A stretch of 64,000 bases of DNA, taken from assembly GCF_030936135.1 (NCBI RefSeq), contig NC_082637.1, forward strand, positions 13,343,001-13,407,000, read 5' to 3'. Source of the DNA: Gavia stellata. Its lineage: Eukaryota; Chordata; Aves; Gaviiformes; Gaviidae. A program made the position numbers and the translations under genes. Below are positions 50,563 through 63,245 of this stretch, in pieces; within the stretch, counting starts at the first letter, position 1; each line of letters starts with the position of its first letter. Under the pieces are notes generated by a model, which was given only the letters and a program-made list of their open reading frames with translations, made no database searches and was not told the DNA's origin.

Positions 50563-51538
50563 CTGTGAAAAGAAAGTGAAAATGCTGATAAGGCTAAAAC
50601 AAAACAGTTCACGTTTCATCAGGGAGTTCCTTTAAGGGGTTTTATTTTGTAAAACGCAATGAAGGAGATAGTCTTAGTGATTTTGGAAGCTGCCTCAATT
50701 TACTGTAGGTATAAACTTGCCAAAGAATACTTGCTTTCTCTGGGGATAGTCTTATCCTGGCATAGCCTACTCCAGAGACGAAGTAGTTAACAACTGTTCT
50801 GGAAGAACTGCTCTCATTGACAACCTCAGATATTTCCGCTGTTTGATTATAATGAGAACATTTGGCATCAACCTCTGTCTGAGCTGAGAAAGGCGCTACA
50901 GAAAAGCCTGCAGTTAAGCTCCAAAGGGGAAAAGATTTCTCTCAAGCCTCTTTTAGATGCTCAATTCAGCCCCCCCAAAATGCTACTAATTTGAGTTTTC
51001 AAATCACAAGTAATTTTTTTAATCCTTGGTAAGAACTATGGTGAAATCTATCTAGGGAACTGTGCCAGCATATTTACACACAATTTTGGAGAGCAAGGTT
51101 CATGCTTCTGGCAAGACTTTCTACTGCACTGTGAAGAAGTTATTTTATGAGGAATGCAGATGGGGAGAGGCCATCAGAAGGACCTTTGAGAATCTACAGC
51201 TACAGCACTGCTAGGTGAAAGAGCATCTCAGAATGATGCTCATGCCATCCATTTTAGTCTGACATTTAACTTCAGGATCATTTTCAGTGTTCAGGGGCAG
51301 TTCACATGCAGAACAATGCTTTACTCCCAAAGTGACCGCTCACAATGTGGTCAGGAACTGTTCATGTTTAGATACGAGTTTCCAACAATGCTGAGAATGT
51401 AACATTTCTTGAAGTTTTAATGTGGGAAAAAAACAGTTAATTCAGCACTGCTTCATTTTTTTTTAAACAACGGCAAATAGCGAACAATTTAAACAGTGTT
51501 TCAAAACACAGTGTTGGAATACACTCCTGGGTACTTAC
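50563..51538 (-). other. SLC45A2: SLC45A2 intron 5
   Basis: GTAAGT at 51538 to CAG at 50563. Nothing else seen. Confidence 0.92.
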
Positions 51539-51662
51539 AAGAATAGACTGATGAAGAAATTGCATTGATGCACAGCCCCCAGCATCCCATCTCTACTCCT
51601 GTTTTGTAGGTAAGGTAAAGTGTGGAGTTATGAGGTGCATAAGGACTACCCTGGTATACAAC
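51539..51662 (-). CDS. SLC45A2: SLC45A2 exon 5
   Basis: Residues 363-403 plus one base: VVYQGSPYAPHNST, then GVEMGCWGLCINAISSSVYS. It contains an N-glycosylation sequon (NST) in a predicted lumenal loop. Acceptor TTTCAG/GTTGTA, donor TTCTT/GTAAGT. Confidence 0.95.
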
Positions 51663-52889
51663 CTGAAAGAGATCACAAAGATCACAGAAGGCAAGGATGG
51701 ACTGCATGTATATAATACCTCCTTCTTACGGGAACAGGGTAGTCAACACAGGGCCTCATCCCTGGCAGGGGAGATAATAAGCACCCAAGAAATCTGTTAA
51801 GCAGCGCCCTAACCATCCCCTCACAGTTCTCCAGGTTCCACAATAATTTCTCCTGGATTTTCACATCCCAGGCTCCTCCTCATTTGTTACCTGCCTTTTC
51901 CTTCACTGTCCACTCTGCACTGACTTATGTGCTGTTTTTCCTTTGGGTGTCTTATTCCCCACTCTCTTCTCTCCACTTCTGCCTTCTTGCCTTAGCCTTT
52001 CTTTCCCTAATTTATCTACAATTAATTTTTCTGTTTTCTCTTTCAGGCTTACCCAAACACTCCGTTCTTCCGCCCAGAAATTGTCTTATTCAGTTCCTTA
52101 TCTAGGCAATCAAAACTTTTTCTTTCAGTTGTTCATATATACGGCAAGAAAAAACCCTCCCTCTCGCCTACAGAGACAAAAAAAGTCAAGGAAATGGGAA
52201 TACTGGGTGGAAACCACAGAAATAAGGAAGTGGCAATGAAAGGAGTTGTGCCATATTTATACCCTGGAAGAAAGGAGGCAGACAGGATCGTATAGGCAAG
52301 AATCACTGCCCGGGAATGGCGGGGGAAAAGGGAGCACTGGGTATCATGAAGGCAAAGAATTGCTGGCAGAAGGGACTCAGGGAAGTGTTTAAAGAGGCAT
52401 GGCAAGGACAGCCAAATTCAAGGAGACAAGGGCCTTGAGCTACCAAGTAGCTCGCTGTGTGCAAAGAGCTGCAGCGCAGGTGAACAGCCTCGTGCAGACG
52501 GTGCCCATGCACCAGGGTAAGACCAGCTGCATCCAAGCAACATCAGCATTGCTTTAGTTAGGAATCTGCCCATCTCAGAGCAGCTCCAAAGCCAAAGCAG
52601 AGAATGGATGTGTTTGGAACAGCTCTGAGAGCTTCATTTGAAACAGTTAAATAGACACAAATAGTCTTACAAATACTAAAAGGTTTTTCCCCAACATCCA
52701 ACAGACTTTGGCTCAGAATGAGGGCCTGAGATCAATTAGCTGTTTTACAAAACTCTTGTTCAGCCATCCAGATACAACTGGCTCTGCCACCACTGTCATT
52801 TCTTCAGGATTATAACACTGTCTCCTTTCTTTTTGGTGGAGGAGGCGATGCTAAGAGGAAGGAGAAGTGAGAGGATTTTACGCTTTTAC
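51663..52889 (-). other. SLC45A2: SLC45A2 intron 4
   Basis: GTAAAA at 52889 to CAG at 51663. Short ORFs only; no repeat recognised. Confidence 0.92.
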
Positions 52890-53033
52890 CTGTCCCATGA
52901 AATCCGTGAAGAAGAGCATGTTGGACAGGAAAGCCATCCATCCAAAGAGGTGGCTCACACACAGATAGCGATAGTGGGATGGCATGCTTAAAAGTGTCTT
53001 CAAGAGTGATTTAAGGGTCATCCGCCTTTGATC
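52890..53033 (-). CDS. SLC45A2: SLC45A2 exon 4
   Basis: Residues 315-362: [20 protein letters not shown], then the helix [20 protein letters not shown]. Too short and too split to show as a normal ORF; found from the splice signals TTTTAG/GATCAA and GGACAG/GTAAAA. Residue 347 is Met (codon 52937-52935). Confidence 0.95.
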
Positions 53034-56000
53034 CTAAAAGCAAGTATTTAACAACAAGACTGTATTATTGCCCTGAGGGCTAATAAAATAGCTGACAGGA
53101 AATTAAGAACGCCTCAGCATCTTTTCATTCCTAAACTTCCAAGGTTTTAAATTTGTTTTTGCTAGGAAGGGTTGCTTGGGTACTGGACATCCTTCACTAT
53201 ATATTTCATTTGTAGAGCCATTGCCTAATAAAGTTATCTGAAAGATTCACAGAGACTCTGGGAGAGCTGGGGTATGTCAGCAAGGATGTAACATTTCTTG
53301 CTGTTATAATCAGTAGGATTATTATTTACTTGTAGAAACAAGTGCAAATTTTCTGCCAAAACAGATTCAGTGGAGTTTCAAAAAAACTAAAAACAGAAGC
53401 AAAAAGAATTTCTTTATGGGCCAGTCAGCTTTCCATTGAAAATTTAAGCTGCCACAGAAAAAATGAAACTCAAAATACTTCCTGAGAATTAAAATGTATC
53501 AACTGTGGAATACGGCACTTCTGAGACCTCATTCCTACTCCCTTCTATGTGCTAAATTCCCTAGAAAACTTAACCTCTTCTGGCATATCATTACTATGAG
53601 ATTTCCACTGTCCTCCCCTCCATAAAGCAGGGAAAGACTGTGATACATCACAGGAGATGCAGCAGCACTCAGAATTCCAGCACTCAGAGAACATGAGCTC
53701 CAGCACCTGAACACCTCATCCCATGGGAGAAATAAATCATTTAAAAATCAAAACGTTTTTGGTGCTGGTTAGCAAATCCCACTGATGGGAAAAACCAAAA
53801 TTTCTCACCACCTTCAGTGCCCCACCTTATCTCCTTCCTCCTTGTCTGAGCCCTGTGCCCCAAAACTCTCTCTCAGTTTCTTTTCCAGTCACATTCATTT
53901 GATCACTTGTATAGTTTAAAATTTTTTTAGTACTGTAGGTGTGCTTGATCTCAGGCATTTGTGACACACAGCTCTTACTGCTTTAAAGCTCCTGCATGGT
54001 TCTTTGCTTTTTTTTAAAAAAAAGGTATTATTTTATCTGCACGTGATGGAATGCTTCCAATTTTCTCTAGTGATGTTTGGAGGCAACAGTGTTGGGAGAG
54101 ATGGTAAGGGAAGCTGTATGGTCATGAAATGTGGAATAACCGTAAGAGTTATGTTCATTACTGGAAAGCTGAATTTTGTCTTCAATTTGCTCTAAGATAA
54201 TGACATTTTTTCCTTCCTTTAGTGTTCTACTTACTTTTTACAATTCTGCTCTCCTTTGAACTAGGTTATGCTGCAAGCTACTCTATGAATAATCACCACA
54301 CACAAAGTTGGAAAATACTTTGCTCCAGTGAGAGGTTTTTAATCCTCATAGGAATGCCAAAATTCAAGTTGCTGACTTTCACCCTGAACTGCATATTGTC
54401 CAATTCCCTTGGAATTTCTCTTGGCATCACTGTCTCTTTTAAACAGGGTAAGCTTTCTACTCTTCTACAGTTATAAAAAACAAATAAAAAAAAATCCACA
54501 TTGTCTTGTTAGTGTTATTTCAAGGATAATTACTACTGTTTGACTTGGCTTATTTAATTTGTTTAAGTCTTCCACACAGTTATTTGAAACAGCCTTTCCA
54601 ATCAAACTGTTAACATAAGGTCAGGGAACAACAAAGAACACTGCTGTAATTACAAACAATAATTTCACAGCTACACAGAAATGCTTGCTTTCTATTTAGA
54701 TATTTTAGAAATTGGAAATGGAAATGGAAATGTTTAATGCACACATTCCATAGACACCAACACACAAACCCTGCACTAATTCAAAAGACATGCTGAAGTT
54801 TGGCTCCATTTAAGCTCCTTATCCTTCGAAAGCTCACAATACCCGATCATTTTCCCTATAAAATCACTACAGCTCAAGGCCTAAGATGATTCATAAGGAT
54901 ACAGACGAATCAATGTGACCGGGGTTTTATGGCAGTAGATCCTGAATAATTTGGCATCAAACTAAAGAACATAAGACGAATCACTTTGGATGTCTGTTCA
55001 TACTGTAACAGGTCAAATCTCATTAATAATCATGGTAGCTATTAGCTAAGAGAACAGTCCTTAATTTAGAAGATACAGGGTTATGATGCCTGCAGCAAGA
55101 AAAGAGACGCAGAAAAACAGGAAGCCAAACCATTTCTTCAAGGAAGCAATTACAGTAATGAATGAACTCAGAAAACATGTGCCACAAGGGACAGACCATT
55201 AAGGCAGTGAGTGTCTAGAATTTATACATGCCCAGGCACATCAAAGAAACATGAGACAGATCAAAGCACTGTAAGCCTCTGACAGGCTGTCCAGCTAAAA
55301 AGACAGAGGAGGGCAATGGCACAAGCTTGCCCACAGTGGACGCCAGAGCTTCACCTTAGGTGCCAGACATTAGTGATTCAGTGGAATTAGTTCTTGCCAA
55401 GGTAGAGGCTACCCCAGTCCATAGTCTGCTGCCCTTGCTTTCACTGCATCTGTTCTCTCTTCATTTACCTTCCTTTCTTTAGAGCCCACATGGGCCACAC
55501 AGTCAATGACACTCAGCATCCCTGACAATTTGGAAGATGCTCAGAGTGAACAGTGCTGGTGAAGGATGCTGGCTGCTCAAGGTAGCCTAAGGTGGGGAGA
55601 CAGGGACAGCATCGGAGTGTGCCAGCCATATTCTCCTGACAAACTGTTGCTTTGCTGTCTGCCCCTCTCTGTGTTTGTCTGGCATTCTTATCAGGCAGCG
55701 TTAATCTTTTATTCTACCTTCATGTCATATCTGGTGTAATAATATTTTTCTTCCGGTTAGGAATGCCAAGTGCTATTATAATACAAATGAAAAATATTAA
55801 AAGATAATAAATCCCTTTTATCTGTAGCTTAAACGTGAGTTTAGGTTTCTAACTTACAACCGTCTGCACATTCGCAGTATTTTTTACCTGATATATCAAG
55901 ATGTATATCAGGTATAGATATACATAACACCAAGAGATCGGAAGTGAAACTGAAACAACAAGCAACTGTTTCATCACTTATTGTTATACTAGGAGCCAAA

Positions 56001-56872
56001 TGTATACATTAGCCTTTGCTTACCTAGGGTACCATGAGAGTACAGTGAGCATTCCTATCACTAAAGGTCATCAACAAAACAGTAAAAACTATAATCTGTT
56101 CCCAAGACTATTCTAGAAATGTTCTCTCCAGATATTTTTCAGGTAGATTCACCTTTTCCTAGTTGCCTTAGATTGAAGCAATGTGTCATAAAAATGCAGC
56201 AGAAATGAAATAACAGTGATGATTGAAAGGACTCGCTATTCTCTCCCGTCTAAAAGTTCTGCCAAAGATACAGCTACAACATCAGTTCAAAATAAAACTA
56301 AAACTCCAGAAGTGAGGTAGCATTGTTGTAGAAGTAGCAATTTTAAACACATTACTACTGTCAATAAATCCTCAATGAAATGTTGAGCAGCAGCAGCATA
56401 ACTGGGATGTTTACCGGATCAGGGAACAAACACTTCATATGTACTACGTATGTAAGTGTGTGGACTTCAATGGGAGTTGCAGATTTATATCAAAGATTAA
56501 TGGTCTATAGTCCTTGTCTGCAATGTGATGTTGATTCTGTCAGGACTAGAGGACAAAGTAGATCCTCTTGACAAAATTCACATGAGGAGGACATCAAGAG
56601 ACTGACACAGAGCAGAAACCTGAACATGGTTTTCCCTCATCCTTGCCAATCGTTTGAAGCATCAGGACTAGTCCATCTCGTCCCTCTTGCTGGAAATACT
56701 TTATAAATAAAAAAAGAGAAAAGCAAGCAGGTTTTCTACTGACCCTGTATCCTGGTGGAGGATTCTTTTTCTGTGTGTATGAAAGGGCTCCATTCCAAAT
56801 AGCCAGCATTAGCTAATTAAAGGGTCTCCGAGAATGGAACGATATGGGTTACAAAATCATCTCTGTACTTAC
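53034..56872 (-). other. SLC45A2: SLC45A2 intron 3
   Basis: GTAAGT at 56872 to TAG at 53034. It holds a perfect 11-bp inverted repeat (55885-55914); no exon or known repeat family was recognised. Confidence 0.92.
55885..55914. repeat. Perfect inverted repeat (11-bp arms, 8-nt loop)
   Basis: The arm TACCTGATATA (55885-55895) pairs with TATATCAGGTA (55904-55914). It would form a short hairpin in the SLC45A2 pre-mRNA. No function is assigned. Confidence 0.8.
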
Positions 56873-57198
56873 CTCTGTACGTGACGTAACAGCACATTTC
56901 CCTGGTTTAGCTGCAGGCTTTATTTCAGTACGTGTTGATTTTAAGTAACCGTTCTTGATTTCCTCCTCTATGGAGCTATATTTATAGGATTCAGTCACTT
57001 CCAACAAGAACTTTGTCTCTTCATTTTCGTATCTGAGTGGGACTTCAGGAATACTGCGCAGATGTATGGTAAGGCAGATTAGGAAAACCAAGGCTGCGAA
57101 GAAGAAGATGACCTGGAATTCTGATGCCAAGGAATATCCTAGTACAGTTTGACCCCAATCCATAGCACCTGTCAGGTAACCCAGGGCTCCTCCCAAAC
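56873..57198 (-). CDS. SLC45A2: SLC45A2 exon 3
   Basis: Residues 206-314: GLGGALGYLTGAMDWG, a helix EFQVIFFFAALVFLICLTIH, then the start of the large cytoplasmic loop with Y277 and SIEEEIKNGYL. Acceptor CCATAG/GTTTGG, donor ACAGAG/GTAAGT, ending in phase 0. The loop part is much less conserved with mammals than the helices, as expected. Confidence 0.95.
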
Positions 57199-59796
57199 CT
57201 ATGGGGGTGGGAAAAAAGGAGAAAAAAGATATACTGGCATTGATAAAATAAACAAACAATACACAATACCCTCAACACATGTTTCCCTCTAGAAATGACT
57301 GACAAATCACTCTCCAGATATTAATCACAAGAAATAGGAATACTGAGCTAATCACATACATGAGCAGTTACCAAAACATCTCTTGAAAAATCTGCTCAGC
57401 TCTGGTGGACAGAGGTCTCCAAAAAATGCCTGAACATATAGCAACATGGGTCTCCATCTCTTTTCTTGACTCTTTGAGGCTTTATTTTCTTTGAAACAGT
57501 GAGTAATACAAAATAAAATTCTACTGAAATTTGTGGGTTTTGAAACTTCACAGTACAGACATTTTTTAAATTATATCGAGACTATCTATAGTTTAGACTT
57601 TGTAAAATGTATTTTATATAGCTGAATCTAAACAGAAATACTGTCTCCATATGAAATTTTTAAAAAAAGGAAATAAAACCAAAAGCATTGTTTTATAGTT
57701 ATCAAAATCCAAGTGCCTCACCACTTGGAAAAGAAAACAAAAAGGATCAAATACAAATTGTAATTCCATTTACTGATTTTCTCAGAAAAGTTAGAATAAA
57801 AGGTAAAATGAGAATGCTACCTTGTGTCTTGAAGTTAATAAAACCAGTGTTCAATCCAATTTTTTTACAATTTCTTCTTTTTGTAATTAGTGCACCCAGT
57901 TCCAGAAGCACAAGAAAGTGCAGACTGTTACATAATGTACAGAGGTCTGGCAGGGGAAGCAGCTTTGTAGAGTCCTGACACCTTGCAAACCAGGTGGCTC
58001 TGCAGGATGTGGAAGTCAAACAAGATAGAAGCATTCAAAGGACTTGGAAGTATTTCTACTCTTCTGCTTAGGAGAGCTGAAGACAATGTATGGCAGAACC
58101 ACCCTGTCTAACAAAAAGTAACAGAGGTAACAGGACCTACGTTTGCTTCACCTACAAAAGATGGGACTTGGATTTCATTCTGGGCTTTCTGTACTTTTTT
58201 CCCTCTTGGTTCTGATTATGTTCCTCCTTCATTGTGTCCTACCGCGTTTTACAGGGGACTGTATCCTTGCTTGTTCTCATGAAAAACCATTAAGCTGTTA
58301 GTAACTTTTCTAAGAAAACCTCCACTAAATGTTTGCACAGAGTGAATGTTTGATTTTTGAGGTTGTTTTTGCATACTGTTTTGACAAAAAGCAATCTTGA
58401 TGTTGGAATGCAGCCTGAGTGTTGTGTGTTGGATATATGCACTCTTCCTTCCACTTGTCTCAGTAGTCGTAAGTTTCATAAGTGCAAAGCTATCGAATTT
58501 CATGTTCAAACCTTAAACTGAAGACAAACTGGAAGGGTTAAGATACCTATGATCTTGCTATAGAGGGCACAGGGTGCTGGACAAAATAATGCAATCTGTT
58601 CCAGTCTTAACTTCATGCGATTTGTCCCACATCCCTTTTCACAGCTCAGTACACAAAAGAATTAACTCAATCTGTAGCTCTGAATTTGGAAATCAAGACT
58701 TTTCAGTATCATCCAAGGAAAAAATGCAACCAGAGTTCTGCTGAAGGCAAAAATATACACAGACTCACTCCCCTCTCTGTCCAAACAAGTGATTGTTAAA
58801 AATTTCAGTTTCTAATGGATAATACTGATTTCATTCCCATGTGGCTTTAAGGTTCCCTTATAGTCTGTGCTCCTGCACACAGCTATTGCTATTTTATATG
58901 TCCAAAACCGACCTGTTGTCAATAGCTACCACACCTCCCTCCTTGCCTGGAGTAGCTGCCACTGAATCTACATGCCTCTGCTCTTGGAATGGCTCAGTAG
59001 CCACAAAAATCTGCATCAACACAGATTGCATGACTTCTAATCTAGTCTGCTTTTTTTCTGGTCCTTTCACCTGGACTGCTCCCAGACACGGCTGGAAGCT
59101 CCTCCCAATTCACAATACAGGTACACAGCCTTATGTGTCTTCCCTGTGCATTTTCTCAACACAGGGCTCACACAGCACAGATGGTTTCCTTCTGTAACTC
59201 AGCAACATTTCAAACATTTATAAAGGCAAATGAAGCTCTTACTTCATTTGCAAGAGCCCGGACTGAACCACTTGGACCTATTCTGTGGAAGTTGTGAAGC
59301 TCTGAATTTTACACAGAACTCCTATTTCTATACAGGGAGGCAGCACATATTGGAGCACTGCTGAAGAAGGGAAATCAACTGGTTTGTGCAGCTCTTGGTC
59401 TATGTCACTTGCTGAGTCAAAAAATGTTATTTTTATGTGCTGTGGCAAGGAAACAAGTTACATTCCTTAATTTTTGCTTCACCAAAAACTTGAAAAAAAT
59501 CAGAAGTTGAATAAACCCTACTTCACTTTTCAAAATAATTAATTGCTCTTACTTCAATCACGGCTATGTTGCTGTAAATGTCTATGCCTGCAGTCTACTG
59601 CAGCAGAATTCTTGCAGCAGCAATCACAAGTTGCTGTTCTCTGGAGTAGTGAAAACCCTCCAACAAAAGACTCGTGACTGAAGCGCAGGATCAGATGATC
59701 AGTTCATTCAAGATTAGAAACACAGTAAGAATAAAATCCATGCAATTACCTTCCCCTCCTTCAAGAGGTAGGGAGGAAAGGAAGGGATCTGAGTAC
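57199..59796 (-). other. SLC45A2: SLC45A2 intron 2
   Basis: GTACTC at 59796 to TAG at 57199. No repeat or exon recognised. Confidence 0.92.
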
Positions 59797-59973
59797 CTGT
59801 AAAGAGGGCGTGGTAATGCAGACCCTTCTCTTTATCCTCATGAGAGCAGACATCAAATAAATATGCTTTGATGGGGCCATCAATAAAATCAGCTGCAAAA
59901 TCAAAAAGTACTACTCCCAGCATGGTAATGACTATTGCCCACGTCCGCTGATTGTCTCTCTCACCGATGAAAG
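59797..59973 (-). CDS. SLC45A2: SLC45A2 exon 2
   Basis: Completes Ala147 and encodes [17 protein letters not shown], the helix [20 protein letters not shown] and the loop [17 protein letters not shown], up to residue 205 plus one base of 206. The acceptor is TTTGTAG/CTTTC and the donor TTACAG/GTACTC. The [11 protein letters not shown] segment is a family signature. Confidence 0.95.
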
Positions 59974-61088
59974 CTACAAAGAGAAAAACACCCTCATTCT
60001 GACAGCAACAGTGCCATGTTCTGCAAAACCACATTTTATCTTTCCTGATACCTCCAAATCTAAACAATGCTTAGTTATGCAAGAGAGAGCAGGGATACCA
60101 GAATCACATCAGAGAAGCAGGGTAACTGAGTCTCTAGCGCTGAGCTGTGCTGGGTTGACTTACTGCCTTGAGACAGCACAAGCTCAAGGTACCCCAAGCT
60201 CGACAATCAAGAGCATCACTAGCCTTAATCTACTCCTTCGCACCTCCATGGCATGCTCTGGTAGTCTAACACACATGTATTTTGTCGTATTTCTTTGGTT
60301 TATTGTATTTGTCCCACCCTTCCATTGTTTTCGATAATCAAGGGTTGACTGTAACATCTCTTTTTGGGCAAATGAATACAAAGATACTCAACACCAGTGA
60401 TAACCAAGAAGAGAGAATAAATCAATCCATAAAAACCCACACCTCCCCCCTCTGCCAAGTCATAATGACAGCAACAACTTCCCATCAAGACTTTGAGAAG
60501 TTACATCTCAAGCTGAAATATAACAGTATCTAGGGATGTCACTCCTATTTGATTTTGCATATTCCAGGTGCAACATGGTTTCCAAGGAGTTACAGATTCC
60601 TATTATTCACCAGCATAACACAGTCCTGAGCCAAGCCAGTACTGCAATAATTAAAGATATGCATTCTGAATGCTAATCATTCCAAAATAGGGATTAACAG
60701 ATATACAATTTGGATGTGTATTACATCACACAAACAACATTGATCATTTGACTTGACAAGGTAGATTTTAGTTTGTAAAAACTTCTCTGGGCCTAAACAG
60801 TGCTTTACTTGTATGAACTGATCAGGCAACCACACCAGCACAGAACTGAACATACTGTAACCACATGCAGAAACTACAGAACAGTACAGGGTACACAACA
60901 TGCAGCGTTAGGATTGAATGTATAGGAAGATTTCAGTGTTCCCCAGCGCCTTCAGTGCAGCTGAGTAACATGATACCCGATTTTAACAGTCCATTTTAGC
61001 AGGGAAAAAAGGAACCCCTCTTTTCTTTCTGATTCAAAAGGCTAGGACGAGTTTTTTTCTGTCAGCAGAGCGTATGCCCCTCACTCAC
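59974..61088 (-). other. SLC45A2: SLC45A2 intron 1
   Basis: GTGAGT at 61088 to TAG at 59974. No other feature recognised. Confidence 0.92.
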
Positions 61089-61527
61089 CTGAGATCATCA
61101 CGTCCCCATTGAGGTACAAAGCCATGCCTAACAGCATTATGATGCCCAGACCCAGAATGTAAGGTCGCCTCCTGCCCCAGCTACAGGTGCAGTGATCACT
61201 GGCTGAACCTACCACGGGCTGCAGCACGAAGCCCAGGATAGGGCTGATGAGCCACACCAGGCTGTAGAGGTTCTTGGGCAGCCCTACACTGAGCAGTACC
61301 GGCGTGACAAAGGCGGCCTCCACGGCATAGCAGAACTCCCGGCCAAACATCGCCATGCTGTGCATGACCAGCCTTCCCACCGCTCGCTTCTTTGGCACCA
61401 CTGCTCCAGTCCTCGTCACAGACTGCAGCAGAGCCTCCTCCTTCTCTCTGGTGCTGTCCATGTCGGCCTTGGCCACCTCAGAAGGGGGTGGAAGAGCCCC
61501 GTGGAAACTCTCCTTTGTTAAGGTCAT
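61089..61527 (-). CDS. SLC45A2: SLC45A2 exon 1
   Basis: Residues 1-146 plus the first base of codon 147. A hydrophilic N-terminus of about 50 residues precedes [20 protein letters not shown], which matches mammals closely, then [17 protein letters not shown] and WGRRRPYIL, the family's conserved loop between helices 2 and 3. The donor is CTCAG/GTGAGT. The start at 61527 was chosen because it gives residue numbers that agree with known avian variant positions; an internal ATG (codon 23) is the alternative. Confidence 0.94.
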
Positions 61528-62289
61528 CGCTCTGGCTGCGCGCAGCGCTCCGGCAAGTCGGTGCTGCCTGCCCTGGCTGACATGGAGCCGGGATCATATG
61601 CCGGGTGGGATCGGTCTCTGCTGGGGGAGGGACTCACATACTTTCATGGCTCTGCGATCACAAGTTATGAAAGGAAGGGGGCGGGGAAGCGTGTGTTAAC
61701 ATTAGCAGATCTGAGCTCTTGGGCATCTGCAAAGCTCCCAACTATCCACAACTAAAGAACTACTGTTTAAGTACAAAACACACATATACCGGGAACATAC
61801 ATCACATGGGCGAGGCGCAGGATTAGCGTGACACAAAGCTATTCCTCTTGTTCCTGTAAGATACCAAGAAACTTGAGCCCTCATCTTTCCATTTAGCAAA
61901 CAACATGAGCATCAGAGTGCTGATTCCCTGTTGATTGAACCGGGGAAAAAAATCTGTAATAGGCATCCAGAAAAGGATTTCAATGCACTTCACAAAGTTA
62001 AGTAAGTGAACCTACCTATTGCCTTAGACTGTTCGTGGCAGATAAAAATCTTGACTGAAGTCTGTCAAACAGCAACTGGTGAATATTTTTTTGTTTCTGC
62101 TGTGTGCCACCCTCAATACGACTGATTATATTCTTGGTTTGTGAAAAACAAAGGATATTAGGATCACTTAGGTTTTTTTTAAACAGTCTTACCTGCCAAG
62201 ATAAGGCCGTAAAAGAAACCTGTAGTGACATACCAAAACTGTACCTTTCAGGTTAGCCACCTGAGTGAGGCAGCTGATCCAACCTATGC
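61528..62289 (-). promoter_or_regulatory. SLC45A2: SLC45A2 5' flank and promoter region
   Basis: Moderately GC-rich next to exon 1, then AT-rich. No CpG island as dense as those of the two other genes. The region should contain the 5' UTR and core promoter of a pigment-cell gene; no clear TATA box was seen. It has E-box-like motifs, including TCACATG at 61802. Confidence 0.5.
61802..61808 (-). promoter_or_regulatory. Candidate MITF-type E-box upstream of SLC45A2
   Basis: TCACATG on plus (CATGTGA on minus), about 275 bp before the SLC45A2 start codon. MITF binds CATGTG-type E-boxes and SLC45A2 is a reported MITF target. A 7-bp match is weak evidence by itself. Confidence 0.3.
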
Positions 62290-63245
62290 TGAATCATAGA
62301 CTCATAGAATGGTTTGGGTTGGAAGGGACCTTCAAAGATCATCTAGTCCAATCCCCCTGCAATAAGCAGGGACACCTTCAACTAGATCAGGTTGCTCAGA
62401 GCCCCATCCAACCTGACCTGGAATGTTTCCAGGGATGGGGCAGCTACCTCCTCTCTGGGCAACCTGTTCCATCCAGTGTTTCACCACCCCCATTGTAAAA
62501 AATGTATTCTGTATATCTAGTCTGAATCCACCCTCTTTTAGCTTCAAACCATTACCCCTTGTCCTATCAGTACAGGCCCTGCTAAGAAGTCTGTCCCCAT
62601 CTTTCTTGCAAGCCCCCTTGAAGTACTGAAAGGCTGCAATAATGTCTCCCCAGAGCCTTCTCTTCTCCAGGCTGAACAGCCCCAACTCTCAGCCTGTCCT
62701 CAGAGGAGAGGTGCTCCAGCCCTCTGATCATTTTTGTGGCCCTCCTCTGGACCCGCTCCAACAGGTCCATGTCTCTCCTGTGCTGAGGACTCCAGAGCTG
62801 GATGCAGTACTCCAGGTGGGGTCTCACCAGAGCGGAGTAGAGGGGCAGAATCACCTCCCTCGACCTGCTGGCCACCCTTCTTTTGATGCAGTCAGGATAT
62901 GGTTGGGTTTCTGGGCTGCGAGCGCACATTGCCAGCTCATGTCCACCTTTTCATCTACCAGTACCCCCCAGTGCTTCTCAGCAGGGCTGCTCCCATTCCC
63001 TTCATCCCCCAGCCTGTCTCGATACCGGGGGGGTTGCCCTGACCCAGGTGCAGGACCTTGGACTTGGCCCTGTTGAACCTCATGAGGTTCACATGGACCC
63101 ACTTACTGAGTTTGTCCAGGTCCCTCTGGATGGCATCCCATCCCTCAGGTGAGTCAGCTGCACCCCTCAGCTTGGTGTCATCTGCAAACTTGCTGAGGGA
63201 GAGCTCAATACCACTGTCTGTCATTGATGAAGTGATGGTGCACAG
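62290..63245 (-). mobile_element. CR1 LINE, 5'-truncated and decayed
   Basis: The left end has the CR1 tail ATCATAGACTCATAGAATGG. On the minus strand the RT frame appears in pieces: [19 protein letters not shown] (63224-62955), [20 protein letters not shown] (62929-62582) and LFSLEKRRLWGD with [11 protein letters not shown] (62685-62332). Frameshifts separate them. The 3' end differs from the copies in ADAMTS12 and from the one at 41905, so this is another subfamily. Confidence 0.92.

Larger units (their letters stand above)
47330..61527 (-). other. SLC45A2: SLC45A2 gene, coding span (7 exons, 546 aa)
   Basis: SLC45A2 (MATP/AIM1) is a 12-helix transporter of the SLC45 sugar/proton symporter family that acts in melanosomes and is needed for pigment synthesis. 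Seven exons with GT-AG borders of 439, 177, 326, 144, 124, 206 and 225 coding bases add up to 1641 nt, that is 546 residues plus stop. The phases agree at every junction. Human is 530 residues by memory, and the extra length is in the N-terminus. The numbering fits the chicken protein: A72 and Y277, which I recall as sites of quail and chicken colour mutations, fall exactly at Ala and Tyr here. The gene is tail to tail with RXFP3. Confidence 0.95.
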
